DNA from: Larimichthys crocea
Lineage: Eukaryota > Chordata > Actinopteri > Sciaenidae
Assembly (NCBI RefSeq): GCF_000972845.2
Contig: NC_040025.1
Coordinates: 18,779,399-18,843,398 of the forward strand
Length of the DNA stretch: 64,000 nt
Direction of reading: 5' to 3'
Part shown: piece by piece, positions 25,201 to 38,046 of the stretch
How the letters are laid out: each line of letters begins with the position of its first letter
Position numbering within the stretch: the stretch's first letter is position 1
The notes under the pieces: generated by a model
What the model was told of the DNA's origin: nothing
Seen by the model: only the letters and a program-made list of their open reading frames with translations
Databases searched by the model: none
Program-made: the position numbers and the translations under genes

Positions 25201-28200
25201 CCACGCGGGAGGGTGCCAAGCAATACCCCGGAGAAACTAAGCTAACAGAAAGAGGGCTTTTGGGCAGACAGTAGTTATTGTTATTCCCCAGGAGAAAAGA
25301 AAAACATTTGATAAGTGGAAGACGTGTCTCTAATGCTCCAATCTCATGCTGTGTGTTCTTTTTCCCCACAGACACATTGTGTGACAGATATAAATATTAA
25401 AAGGCTACAAGCATGCCGGTACTGCAAACTGGCAGGAATAGTTCCTTCGCTTGCGAGTTAACACATTTAGGAGCAGGAACACCAGCCATGTCCGAGAAAC
25501 TGGCTATTAAAGCACAATCTTTAAAATGTCGTGCCAGGCTCTTGGGTGAATATAACTCATGTTTTTCATGGATTTGTACTTTCCCAATGGGGACATCAAC
25601 AGTGAAGATGACTAAGTGTAAAGACTATCTGAGGCAGCACGGATGAAAACAGAAGGACAGGAGTGCAAATGACTCACCGCTGCTTGCTGGCGAACTGTGG
25701 CAACGTTTTGGAGAGACTCCTGGTAGCTCTGTTTAGCTTTGTTTCTTTCCTCTGTGGAAAACAATATTTTAAATACAATGAGGAACATAAGTTAAAAAAG
25801 AAAAGTGTAAATTTAGAGTAAGTTAGATGCCATTACCTGTCACTTTCTTTATCTGTTCTTTTGCTTCTTTGGTTTTCCTCTTCTCCTCCAACTCCTTCTG
25901 TTGCTGCTCGATACTCTGCAGTTTCCATCTTTTACTGATCTGTGAAAAAGTGACATGGCACAGCAAATAATACTCAAACATGTTCTTTAGAGGACAATAC
26001 AAAAAGTTGACTCTATGGAGCTCTTGGATTACCTCAAATATTTTTGAAGACGGGTCAAACTTGGCATTCTTGTTGACGTGCACTTCAGTGGAGGGCAAAT
26101 ACTGAGAGATACAGAGATATCAACAATGTGTGTCTGGCTGAATAAAATGCAAACAATAGTGAAGGTTGACACTTCATGTCATCTCTTACCATTCTAAAAG
26201 GGTTTTCAAAAGACTCAATAATACGTCTGGCTTTCATTTGAGCCACGGGGAGGGACTCCTGTTCATTCTGTGCTTCCAGCTCCTTCAAAAAGGAAGCAGA
26301 GTTCTCACATTAGGCATCACTGCTACAAACAAAATCGACCATGTAAAGTCAACTACAAAATGATCTTTACCTCAAAGAGTGTGATTTTAGCTGCTGCAAT
26401 GAGGCCACTTGTTTTTTGGGCATCAACATCCATTTTGTTGTCATCATCTGAGAAGAGCGTCCCTTGTTTCACAGGCAGTTCTGGAAACAAATGTATTTAT
26501 TTATGGCACTAAGATATCAAACCACCAGGCTAATGCACCTTGCGTTTCGAGCTTACCATCAGGAGAAAAGGGGTGGAGGTCAGTCACAGAGACCCTGGAG
26601 GTATCATGAGGACCAAACAACGTGATTTCCGTCTAGAAAATGATACAAAATCACATTTATTTTACTCCGGTCGTGATTTCTTCAACAACTAAAAACTAAA
26701 AAGATTCTTCTTTTTTACCAACCTTCTTTATAGGTGTGAGTCCCTTGTTCTTTTGAGCTGCAATCTCAGCCTTTGTGAAGTGTAGAAAAAAAAATGTTTG
26801 ATTGATTTAGGTACCTTCATTGACAAGTGACCTAACAACACCAACAGTGAAATTACATCACTGGCCAAAAACAAATTATATCCCCCTGTGGTGCCAGCCC
26901 TTTTTTCCTCACCTTAAGGAGAGGCATTTCTCTGGCCTGCTGCACTAGCAAATGGAGCTCATTGACCTGCTGCCTCAACAGCGGGGGTACAGGGTTACAG
27001 CAGGCAATGATGCCCTGAGGCTCTCTGAGAAGGTAAGGACAAAATACTGTGCTGCAGGTTATTAATGAAAAAACTCTACACTGAAGAGAAAACAACTAAC
27101 ACTAAACTAATAAAAACCGAAATGGGAAATTTAATCAACTTACTTGGGCAGCTCCTCAGATATCTTGATCATCATATGAGTAGGCAGGACGTATCTACAT
27201 ACACAAATAACACCAAAACATGTTAAGACAGACGGCGAAAGATTATGAATGAAGTATGAAGATTGTCACAAAAATGTGCAGATTGCAAAATCTGGCTGGG
27301 CACAAACTATTAATATGAATAACAGCTCTAGCGGATTTCCAGAACAGCAAGTTCATCCATTTCCAAATAGCCTACCCGGTGCTTTCATCTTCCTGCCTGG
27401 CCAGTTTGTCCCTCCAGGCAAAGAGAAGTCTGAAGGCAGTGAGCTGCTGGGTGTTAAAAGACCTTTTCTGCTTCCTCTGCAGCTCCAGATATGACTCCTC
27501 TGTGTATATAGGCTTCATATATTTCTGTATGAAAGGGGGGTGGCACGGTGAATTGTGACAAATGTCGAAAAATGTAGGAGATTAAAGTGTGGAAATGTAA
27601 AAATGTGAAGGCAATAAAAGATATAGAGAATAGTGGAACAGGCATATAGAGGTTGATTTTTAAGTGTCAATTTTTCAAAATGTAATGAGATTTCACCTTC
27701 AGGGAAAGGTCTCTGCTCTTGTTCCAGACACTCTGCAGAAGGCCAGGCTGCCCGTGGTTAAAGTCCAACAGCTGCGCCCTCACACAGTCATAGATGTAAA
27801 GGAGGTAGTGGGTGTCTGTCCGGGCATACTGCACCATCTCCTCTGGTAAGGGGCTACAAGGCCAAGTTATGGGACATTTTTTACTTCAACTGCCAATGGT
27901 TAATAATATATCATAAGTATTTTAAGAGTAATGTTACAGGCAATCTTAAATGCATGATGGATTTTCCTGCTAAGAGATTAAAAATAAACTCTATCCAGTT
28001 AAAGCTAAACAATAATAAGAGTCAAATGGCCCATTAGTCATCTCCATACCGAATCCTCCAGTCAGCCAGCTGGTAGCGCTTGTCTGAGTCTACTTTGCAG
28101 AAGTGTGTGAGCAGGTGGTCCAGGGAATGTCTGGCTAGGTTCAGAGCTCGGCTGGCCTGATGTGTGTCAAAAAGGTTGACGACATACAAACCGAAGTCCC

Positions 28201-31200
28201 TCTGGAGCCACTCAATGTCAGAGTCAGAGCCATGAAATACCTGAGACCAAGAAAGAAAGATTCAGCTGAACAGTCTCTGGTAAGGTAGCCAAATATTAAT
28301 TACAATAACAACAACAATAATAATAAATAATGTGACTTGCTTGGATACAAACATTTTTTGAACCAATTATCTTCAAAACTACTGACAATCTATGTGACAT
28401 TTTTCAATTTGGATTCTTTCACCCACACATCACACACTGAAGGATACTTTTTCACAAGTATCCTACAGTGTGTGAGTCATGGCGACTCCCACACAGCGCA
28501 GTACATTCGGCAACTTTATTAAACACGTCTTAAAACCGTGGGGCTCCAAGACACCTCAGAGGTTTCAAGACTATATCCTTTCAAATTTTATATCACAGCA
28601 TTAGATTTCCTTCTCCAGGTTACTTTAGACGGTTCAGATGCAACCAGTTCATAAAGTAGTCTGAGGCTGAGCAATTTTCAATCACATTTGAATTAAATAT
28701 TACATACACCTGAGGCCATTTTAGTTACTAAGACTTGGGAAAGTGATGACACAGCTTAAACAAATACAGTAAAAGGAACAAGTGTTCCGACAAAAAGACA
28801 GAATTTCTTTAAATATCCTCAGTTTAACTATCTAAACTACTTATTTTCCAAGTAAAACCAAAAGGGACTGCACCAGATATATCTGTCATATTTGTTTTAG
28901 AGATACTGCTGGTCAAAGTTGAACCAGAAGGTAGGTCCTGCAAAATCTAATGGACTTCTTTGACTGACAGTTTAATATACATCTTTATTTCAGTTTCAAA
29001 CAACTGTTAGTTAAATCTGTGCTCTCTGCATTTCCTTTGCAACGCTATGAGTTGCCCTATCCTCCTTTAAGGATAACGTTGGATAAACAGTAATAAAAAG
29101 AAAGATTATTTCTGCTCCAATCCCACCATTAAAAAAACAATGAAAACCTCCCCCCCATAAAAACAGCCATGCAGTTGCCCATTTTGAAATCAAATCTAAT
29201 CTCATCTTCCCTGTAGACAGTTAACAGAACAGGATACAGGAACAAATAATTTTTGGAGCGGTTGAATTACCTTGACAATAGCTGGGTCAGTGAATGCCTC
29301 ATTCAGGATGTACAACTCGCTGCGGAGCTCCAAAGTGTCGATGATGAAGTCTTCCTCTCTGGTGGAGATCTGCATTAGTGAGGTGAGGCCGAGGAAACTC
29401 CTGTAGGAATGGTGCTGCACCGGAGAGGAGAGAGCGTTAACAGAACTTCTGCTTACATGGAAGAAGCTACAGCCTCAAAATTCACAACAGACTTGAATCG
29501 GTTTCTTTGTAAAACAAGCCTGACAAAAGGTACCGTCTGCTGCCTGGCTGTATTAGATCACAGATCTAAATTACATTGCAGGGTTATATATAGACATCTT
29601 AGAACGTTTTCCAATTCTGTACCTCGAGGTCCACTGCAAATTCAGACAATTTGCACAGCTTCTCATTCAGAGCCACCAGATCTTCCAGTGTATCAATGAA
29701 GGAGCAGTTGGTCTCAGCCATTGGTTTGTACATCTGAACATAATACACAAGCGACAGATTTAGTAAAAGGTCAAACCAACAATGAGTGGAGTGCTTTCAC
29801 AGGCTCAGTAGAACCTACCTGTGGTTCTGGCTTAGACAGAAGTCTTTCCGGTATTATAAAATGGTCCAATTCATACTGGTATGGATGTGCAAACCTGCAT
29901 AGATCAAAATCACAAGTTTAGATGAACAACGAGAAATAGGAAAAGACAAAATATTAATATACTTTACATGGGAGAAGTCTTACATGTCTTCAACGTGTTC
30001 CTGAGTTCTCTGCTGGTGAATGAAATCAGCCAGAGCAGCTGGGACATCGATATCCTCAGGTCTCTCTTTACGGATTTGTTTGTTGGTGAAATCTATGAGC
30101 GAAGAGCAAGAGAGTAAATATGTTACAAATGTTAAAGAGGTGAGAGTATATGTCAAATAAATGTAACAAAAACAACGTATGGAAGAACATGAAAAATATT
30201 TCTTACATGGAGGAAGAGGCTTTATCGCATTGGGTTTGATGAAGATCTTGGGAATAAATGGTGTGTTGCTATTGTCGACCTTTTCCTTGAATTTCAGCTG
30301 AGGCCTGGCAACATTCTTGGCGTGGAGCAATCGGAACATCCCAGAACGACTGCCAGAGCCTGAACCCTGATCAATAAAAGCATTGTTTACCACAAGGTGT
30401 ACAAATATTTATTTGTCAACTGTTCCAATAAAACAACAACAAAAATGCTGCAGTGCTTTTCATCCTTGAATGCCAGGACTGGCATAAAATGTCTCACGCA
30501 GCTCCAAAAAAACCGAGCATCTACAGTATAAGAGCCGAGAGGTTAATTAGCCAACCTTGCGATTCCAGCTGGAAACAACAATCTTGGGAGGCTGAAAGCC
30601 TGCAGGCATGACAGGCTGCTGGCTCCTATTCACCCCATCAGCTTCATCAAGAAGAATCCCCTGGAAATCAGATACAAGAGCTCGGTTGGTTTGCAAAGAC
30701 TTTTTCATGAAGAAATTTGCATTAACGTCAGAGACGCAGGTCATACCACTCTTTCCAGGATGACGTCGTTGGAGTCCACGACCAAATCAAACCTCTCTTC
30801 CAGCCCCGTCAGCTTGTTCCGGTCTCTCATGTGAGATCTGCAGCCGTGGTGTTGCATTATCTGGCTCATGCTAACACAGTAACAGGAATTCAGCTGAGAA
30901 TCAGGTTTGGCAGTTGGCAGGTTACTCTGCAAGCCAATTCTTATATTTGAAAGTTTAAGACTCAGACAAACTTGCTTCCACAAACAGCACTGAAACAGGA
31001 TGTGATGGAGCAGTAAATGAACTATGAGGGAGATGTTACTAATACACAAACTGGGGTGACATGTCACATGAAATGTGAACTTTAACCTGCGAATGTGCCA
31101 CAGCTCCACAGCTCCTGACAAAATGTGTCAGTCCCGTGGGCTTTAAGGCCAAAACTCAAAAGACACAACAACATATGGCACTCACCAGTGTAAGAGCTTA

Positions 31201-32429
31201 TCTCCTTGACTTTCACAGAACTCCTGGAAGCCCGGGAAGCTCCGATAGAAATCAAACTCATCTCCAGTTTGAGGCAAGGCGGCGGATGATTTGGTGGCGG
31301 ATAACACAGCACCCAGTCCATACTGCAGAGGAGGGACAGGGTGAGATGTCAGTGAATACTTCTTCTTCAATATAATCAAAGGTAGTACAAATTACCACTG
31401 AGAGCAGAGGAACGCTGAGATGCAATGTTTCTTTTGCTCTTTGCTTTATGTCTAATGTCATATTGAGGTTTTCAAAACATTTAAAGGTGCAGTGTGTAAG
31501 ATCTGTGGCCTTTATCTTCAGAATAAGGCAGGCATGGGATATAAAAGTCACAACTATGTTTTCATGCATGTATAATCACCTTAAAATAAGAGTTTGTTTT
31601 TTTTGTTACTTAAAAATCAGCATGTCCTCTTCAAAAGGAGGCTACCATGTTGAAACACTGTGTTTCTACAGTAGCCCACAACTGACAAACTAAATACTGA
31701 CTCTACGCAGAGTCCTTAAAGTGTTTGTTTCTCCTTTACACGAGGAAGGTGAGGGTGATGTGAGGAGTTTCCAATGCAGAGATTACACTAGATGCAACTA
31801 AATCCTACACGCTGGACCTTTAAATTGTTTCATTACATGGGTGGTGTTTAAATAACTAGTTCAGATTTCACTAGTGGAATGAAAATATATCAAATGTAAC
31901 ATTTCTGATAATGATTTGCTATTTACCTTTTAAAAAGTCTTATTTTTTTACTTGCTTTCTTTTCAACACTTCAGCTGAGTTGAACAACTTTGGGCGTGTA
32001 GTGAGAAGTTTTCAACCACCACTATGACATGTGTCTTTTTTGACGAACCAAGATTAGTCATATTAGTCATATTTACTTTCAGCCTTGCATGAAAACATTT
32101 ACCTCATGACCAGCACAGACTTTCAGCCTTGCATGAAAACATTTACCTCATGACCAGCACAGCAAAGAGGCTTAATGTTAATATTGTCACTTTAATAAAT
32201 CAGGTTACATGTGAACAGAGAGCTGTGTGTGTTTATAATGTGACTGCAGCTCCACGTTGCCCACCTGACTCAACACCTCCGCGTCCGCCTGCGTTAGTTC
32301 ACTTACTTTAACAAAGGCGTCCACGTCTTTGAACCCGGGACACAGCTCGCCTTTCTCCTCGTCGTTGGTGTCTGAACTGGTGTCTTGAAGCCCACTGTTT
32401 GTGGAGACGCCACTGTGTGAAGCAGCCAT
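22252..32429 (-). CDS. exosc10: Exosome component 10 (Rrp6 / PM-Scl 100 exoribonuclease)
   Basis: This is the nuclear exosome's distributive 3'-5' exonuclease, acting in rRNA processing and nuclear RNA decay. The 25 coding exons give 891 aa (human 885): 32307-32429, 31186-31322, 30747-30870, 30556-30660, 30207-30366, 29984-30092, 29819-29894, 29623-29733, 29271-29414, 28050-28240, 27697-27853, 27376-27524, 27144-27194, 26913-27024, 26723-26770, 26557-26632, 26371-26480, 26190-26282, 26033-26101, 25837-25939, 25678-25751, 23252-23432, 22563-22627, 22404-22480, 22252-22282. Phases agree throughout. An N-terminal PMC2NT-like region is followed by the DEDD-Y exonuclease: Asp313 and Glu315 (FAVDLE), Asp371 (GSDSDIEWL), Tyr436 and Asp440 ([10 protein letters not shown]). 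An HRDC domain (about 505-585) and a basic, lysine-rich tail ending GFRHNWPKR follow. The residue after Arg438 is Thr where human has Asp; it is not a catalytic position. Confidence 0.97.
22336..22370. repeat. (CAA)n microsatellite in exosc10 intron 24
   Basis: CAA repeats with a short AGAAGAA interruption, lying between exons 22252-22282 and 22404-22480. Confidence 0.9.
31481..31823 (+). mobile_element. MITE-like element in exosc10 intron 1
   Basis: The left end AAAGGTGCAGTGTGTAAGAT and right end ATCCTACACGCTGGACCTTT are inverted, with TTAA at both edges. It is the same family as the copy at 20326-21159, as shown by the shared ctaccatgttgaaacac and gatgcaactaaatcctacac stretches. It is non-coding. 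Confidence 0.75.
32075..32162. repeat. Perfect 44-bp tandem duplication in exosc10 intron 1
   Basis: The unit ACTTTCAGCCTTGCATGAAA plus 24 further bases occurs twice back to back (32075-32118 and 32119-32162) without a mismatch. Confidence 0.95.
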
Positions 32430-32559
32430 CGTTTTTAGTTTGCTGTGTACATGTGAGCACACAGGAAGCAGCTCGCTGTTTTCTTCGGAGCTGCTCGGAG
32501 ACAGAGGCAGCGCCACCTATCGACGCGGAGTGGACAACGACGCAGAAATACAGGCTCAC

Positions 32560-35500
32560 CATTTATTCAAATATTATTGGAAATATTGCTACATCATCAT
32601 ATGTGAAATGATCTGAAACGTATAGGCTTATTATTTCACATTTCTACTGCATCATTTGAGGTTTTCTTTGTCTTCATGTTTACTGCTACCACTCCAAATC
32701 CATAACAGGACATGAATCTTTTCATTTTTCCACTGCATGGTTAAGCTCTGGTTGTCAGTGTACCAGCTCAATGCAATGCAGCCTCATGTCTGTGTTGGAT
32801 GGAGCATTGCACCAGGATGCTGGTACCATGAGGGGGCAGTATTGACATTTGGAATCTGCAGCAAGTTAAACTCCAACATCTGCACTGTGTTGCAGGGATA
32901 TGAGGGGAAGAAATACACACCAATCACATCTTAGCCAATATCTCTGTAAGAGCTCGCTCAAACCATATTTGAAATCATAGCATTTTTGGCTGGTTTTCAG
33001 CAATAGAGGTGTTACCATTGGTGTGTAACTAATACGAATCCCCTTTCCTTAGTGTCTGCTGTAAAAGGAAGCCACCGTAGCCTATTGCAGTGATTCAGTG
33101 GTCAATAGCATGTGAAGAGCCATTGCTGAAGTATTGACACACCAGCTCATTACGGATGATCTGTGGTGTGTAGGGAGAAACCTCTCTTTTCTTCACTTCC
33201 CCTTCCTATTGATCTCTTCACAGGGTCCTCTCCCTCTTATTATCTTAAAAGCATCTCTGCAACACTGGCTTAATCAATATTTCACAGTAGCTTTCTATGT
33301 CATTCCGTTGTTTCAGTGGAAGATATCTGGACTTCCACGTCACATCCATGCTCTAATAATACAAAGAATTGAACCAGTGTTGTTCGCAAAAGCGACAGTC
33401 CAAAGATTGTGTATTCCTTTAAATACTGAATGTGATGTATAGTATTCAAAACATTCGATTTTCTGTGATCATAGTCCTTATTATAAAATAACACAATTAG
33501 TATATGCAGCAAAAACCTTTGCAGATGTGTTCTTAACCACTGAATAGGATGTTACTGGTTCCATTTACTCTCATTTATATGCTTTTTAATAATATTATGC
33601 ATTTTATAGCTTTGATGATGCCCCAAAGCACCACTCAAATTCCTCCTGCAGTAAAAAAACAGTAAAACTGCTGATGCTGAAAATGACACCGTGCCACACA
33701 TAATTCCTAAAGGAAAGAAAGAAAAGAAGAAAAAAAAAACAGAAGAGAAAATCCTCAATGAATTGTTTTTATTAACTCCCTCATTTAGAAAACACAGATG
33801 CACCAAACAATATCGTACATGCACAGCTTCAGCATATCAAGATCAGCTGATGACTTTTCAATGTGAAAACATTACTGCCACGATCTCACGGAGATCAACC
33901 TGGACATCAAAATACTGAGGAGTCACAACAAAAAGGCCAAGCGTTGTCACCCAGAGAGCTGTAATTGTATTTTCTTTATCAATCTTAATGGAATTACAAA
34001 TTTTGGGTAACTCGTTTATTCATTTTCTGATCAATTCTGCCATTTCTGGTTTTAAAAGTAGCAAGACAATTGTAAAGTCGTATTGGTATAAAAAGACAAA
34101 AAGTACTAGTAGATAGAAGTACTTGTATCATCTACTGTGCACTGGCCGACTACCTTGTAACAGGTAGTGTTTGTGTCATTGCACCACAAGGCTGTGTGTT
34201 ATGGCAGCTGCTAAGAAATGTTACTCTCTGCTCATGTATTTTTCAGAATCTGGGTTTGACTGAGAATTACAATTGGAAGTAGGACACCACCGTTCGGTCT
34301 CCCAGTTGGGGGCATTGCTTCAAATCACAACAAAATGCATACAGTATGTACATTATACTGTATGAAGGCAAGAGAGATCTCACCGCACTGGCTTTTGATT
34401 CAGCCGACACTGGCTCTTAAAATTATATAGTTAATAGTTACTTTAAACACTTGACCTTTGTGCAGAATTTTTAGAAGAAAAAAGACAAAACAAATTAAAA
34501 AAACAATCAGAACCATATCAAACATTAAAAACAAGAGAACAAATCCAAATGAAAGCATCTCCACAGTACTGATACATTACAAAACAAAGAGGTTGGCAAT
34601 GCTTCTATGTACCCAAGACACAAGTTCATAAGCTGTAATGTTGTCTTTTTTCCAGTTCATAATCAATAAATTAGCCAGAAAGATGCATTTCCTCTGTAAA
34701 CATTTGTTAGCTTAACAATGACATTCTGTGATGAAAGAATGATTACAGATTAACCACACATAAAGCCACAAAAACAACAGAACAGGATTCAAAGAAGAAA
34801 GACTGCTTTCAGAAAAGTTTTTAACACTTATCGGGGGAAGCAAAACCTTTTGTCTTCACATTTAATACAAAATGGATCCTGCAAGATTCACCTGACCTGG
34901 TCTTGGATTCTGGAGCTTTTTTCCCCCCACTTGTTCCTTTTCACTAGCAATTCATGTTAATGTGATAGAAAGACAGAAATTTCAACTGAAACTTGTTTTT
35001 TTTTTCCTCCCATATTGACCTTGTATTACTGTGTTTGAATGTCCACAATTTTCCTGTTGCCCAAAGCCCTGAACCATGGTTAAGTACAAGAAATGAGTTT
35101 AAACTATTTCTTTTTTCAAATAGCACAATGGTCTTCTGAAAAACGGTTGTTCATGTCACCACAGGGCACTGGTTCTCAAATCTGTTTGTATATTTTCCCT
35201 ATATAAATTATATTCAATCAACTTAGTGTCTCTTCATATTTTCCCCTTGGTCTGTCCATGTTGCCCCTGCAGTTGTTTTATGCCCCCCAGTTTGAGAACC
35301 ACTGCCGCAGGGTAAAGTAATAACCACACAGACATGCACGTGTGCACACCCACGCACACACTCATACACTCTTGAATCTTCCTGGTGTCATCTTGATGGG
35401 ATTGTCCTGATTTAGTCCTCCCTTAATCCTGATATATTAGTCTTGTGTGGGTGTCAGTAGTACTATTACTCCTATGCCCTTTCCCATAGAATCCCCTCAG

Positions 35501-38046
35501 GCCTGCTCTAATTTACTAAGATATTTTAATGTCTGCTAAATCACGGCACATATCAGGCTTTCCATTCGTCAAGTCAGACTGTTAAATAGACCCTTGTGTC
35601 GGTTGCTGACAGATTTGTGATCTATCTGCTCCTGAAACTATAGGGCTACTGAAAGGTAGGATGAAGCAGGTCTGAATACCTGAGCAGAGGGGTTTCGCTG
35701 AAATACAGAAATAAACAATGACAACACATAACCACATAAAAGAAGCCAATACAACCAACAAGAAAGGACAGATTCACAGAGTATTAAATCACAGCTGACC
35801 ATACATTTTGCCAAATGATGTCTAAGCTGGTGGCTAGATTTCAATTATAAGACTGGCACAATTGGCACTCACTCTCGTCTTGACTGCGATGGTTTGACTG
35901 TGTGTTTGCCCAGATGGAAGAAGAGTCGGGCTGTAAATAATGATTTTTTCCAATCAGTGTATAAGATGTCAGAAAATAGAGGTGCACAATTTCCCCCAAG
36001 CTCAAGGTTCTGTTTTTGAATGTCCAAAGATATTATACCATGGTCACTGAGAATTCTGGATAATGATTAGCTGGCAGGTGACTCTCTATGTCCGGTAACT
36101 AGACAACATAACTGGACACTTCTGACACAGCTCTTTGTCATTATAAATAAACGCACCGGTATCAAATTTATTTGAGAAAATAATCTTAAGTCAAGATAAA
36201 TTTAACATCTTGAGATTTTCCTTTAACCACATCTGAACAGTACTCATCAGCAAACTGAGTTTACTCAGTGACTGAAGCATACTCTATTGACTTCCTAATT
36301 TGAGTAGAAAAAAGACCTTCTTAAAAGAACTCTTTAAAGGAACTGTTGAACACTTTGGAAATTAGCTAATTTGCTTCCTTGCAGAGAGTTAGATGAGAAA
36401 ATGATTAACAGTCAACAACAGCTAAGGAGCCTATGGCCTAGGTTATGGATGAAAAGAACTAGTTTGTATCACTCAGTCGGAAGAAAAACATGGTTATAGC
36501 TGTTCTGAACGGACAAAGTGGAGGCTGAAAGCCAGCTGTTACAGCGAGGGGTGAGACGTGATAATCGTGTAAATATTGGTAGAACTTTGCATGTTTTCAG
36601 TCTCCCCTGCAAAGCATTTATAGCAAAATCTCTGCATCTCTGTATGACTGGCCAATCACAGCATGAAGTTGGCGTTATGTTCATATTGTCATTTTAGGAA
36701 AATGAAAGGAAATTGTCAGAAGCCACCCCCAAATAAGCATCCTTCCCAAAATGTAGAACTGTTATTTTATAGTTAATGTGGATTTTGACTCTCCTGCAGC
36801 CGGGCAGACTTCACTGTAAGGAAAGAAAGATCTGTAAACAGGCTAAAACCCGTGGCACAGCCTTGTAAAACTATCAGCTGCTGTGGTGCTTGGCTACATG
36901 TTGCTTAGCAACACAAGCAGCAGCCGAGATACAGGAATTGCTGTATATTTCATGTTATTACTATAAACAACAGCACAAGTGAGATTAAAAGAATGATATA
37001 TAAATAATTGAATAACAGGTATTTTTATTTTGATGACATATAGCAGTTTGTCGGCATGTGGCCATGGTATAATAGCCTCGTCTGCGTTATGTCTGGCATT
37101 TTTTCCCTTGATAAATGATTTAAATGATATATTGTTAATTGTTTTCTGTCAATTGACTGATTGTTTCAGCATTAGCGTTCAAGGAAATACATTGGCAGTT
37201 ATACACTTCTCCCACTACTGCTGTGTACAGACAGGTCCAATCCATCAATCAGTCGGCTCTCCCAATAACTGGTCTGAGGCATTAAAACCTGTAGGAGCTC
37301 TCGTGGTACATTCAGCTCTACACAATGAAATGATAAAATGGCTAACACCGGCACTGTGAGCTGTTCTGTCGGTTTGATCTGGGACACATTAAATGGAGCA
37401 CGTAAAGATGAAGATGGCTGCAGTATGTTCTGAAACACTGAGTATCACTGACTAGTGTCTATAAGTGACGGTGTTACAAGAATCTCCAAAGGCACGGGCA
37501 CGGGTGAATGAACATGTTCCGACTCGCCAATTCAGATGTGGAGAGGAAAAATGAAAATATTCCTAAATACAAAATACAACTTCTCATCACGGCCCTCCGC
37601 ATGGTACACTGAGACCTCCAATAATAAGAAACTGTGAGGAGTAAAATGTTGAGGAAAGCATGAAGCTATCGTAGCATTAACAACAAGAAGGCTGAAACTA
37701 CTTTGGCACATGAATGGAAGTAAGGCATCTGTATCATTCGAAAAAAAAAAAAAAGAGTTGAAATGGAGCATTGTTCCCAACCCGACAGAAATGTCAAAAC
37801 AGACCTACGTTAAAAAAAAAGAAAAGAAAAAGAACAGAAGGAAAAAGGCTCAAGCGTTCACTGTTAATTAAGTGTCTGACAGCACGCTCCACTCTTGTGC
37901 TGCCTCATACCCGCAAACTAACACTGCAAAGTAGTATGTGGTCACCTCCAAAAATGAGAGAGAGGAAAAAAAAGAGATACGTTCACAAATTAAAGAAAGA
38001 AATACTAATAAGAAGGTTGAAAAACAGAGCAGAGCTTTTCAATGTG
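32560..38046. other. Spacer between cntn3 and exosc10
   Basis: No recognisable coding exon is present. The right part (down to about 37.0 kb or lower) is probably the 3' UTR of the contactin gene. The left end next to 32430 is a moderately CpG-containing stretch that should hold the exosc10 promoter. No TATA box was seen. Confidence 0.45.
37024..37029 (-). terminator. Possible polyadenylation signal of cntn3
   Basis: This is the first AATAAA on the minus strand after the contactin stop, about 1.0 kb downstream. Other candidates lie further down (for example 34015-34020), so the 3' UTR may be longer. Confidence 0.35.

Noticed and set aside
24822..25223. 133-codon minus-strand open frame inside exosc10 intron 21
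   Set aside because: No domain or conserved motif, and its codon texture is unlike the flanking exons.
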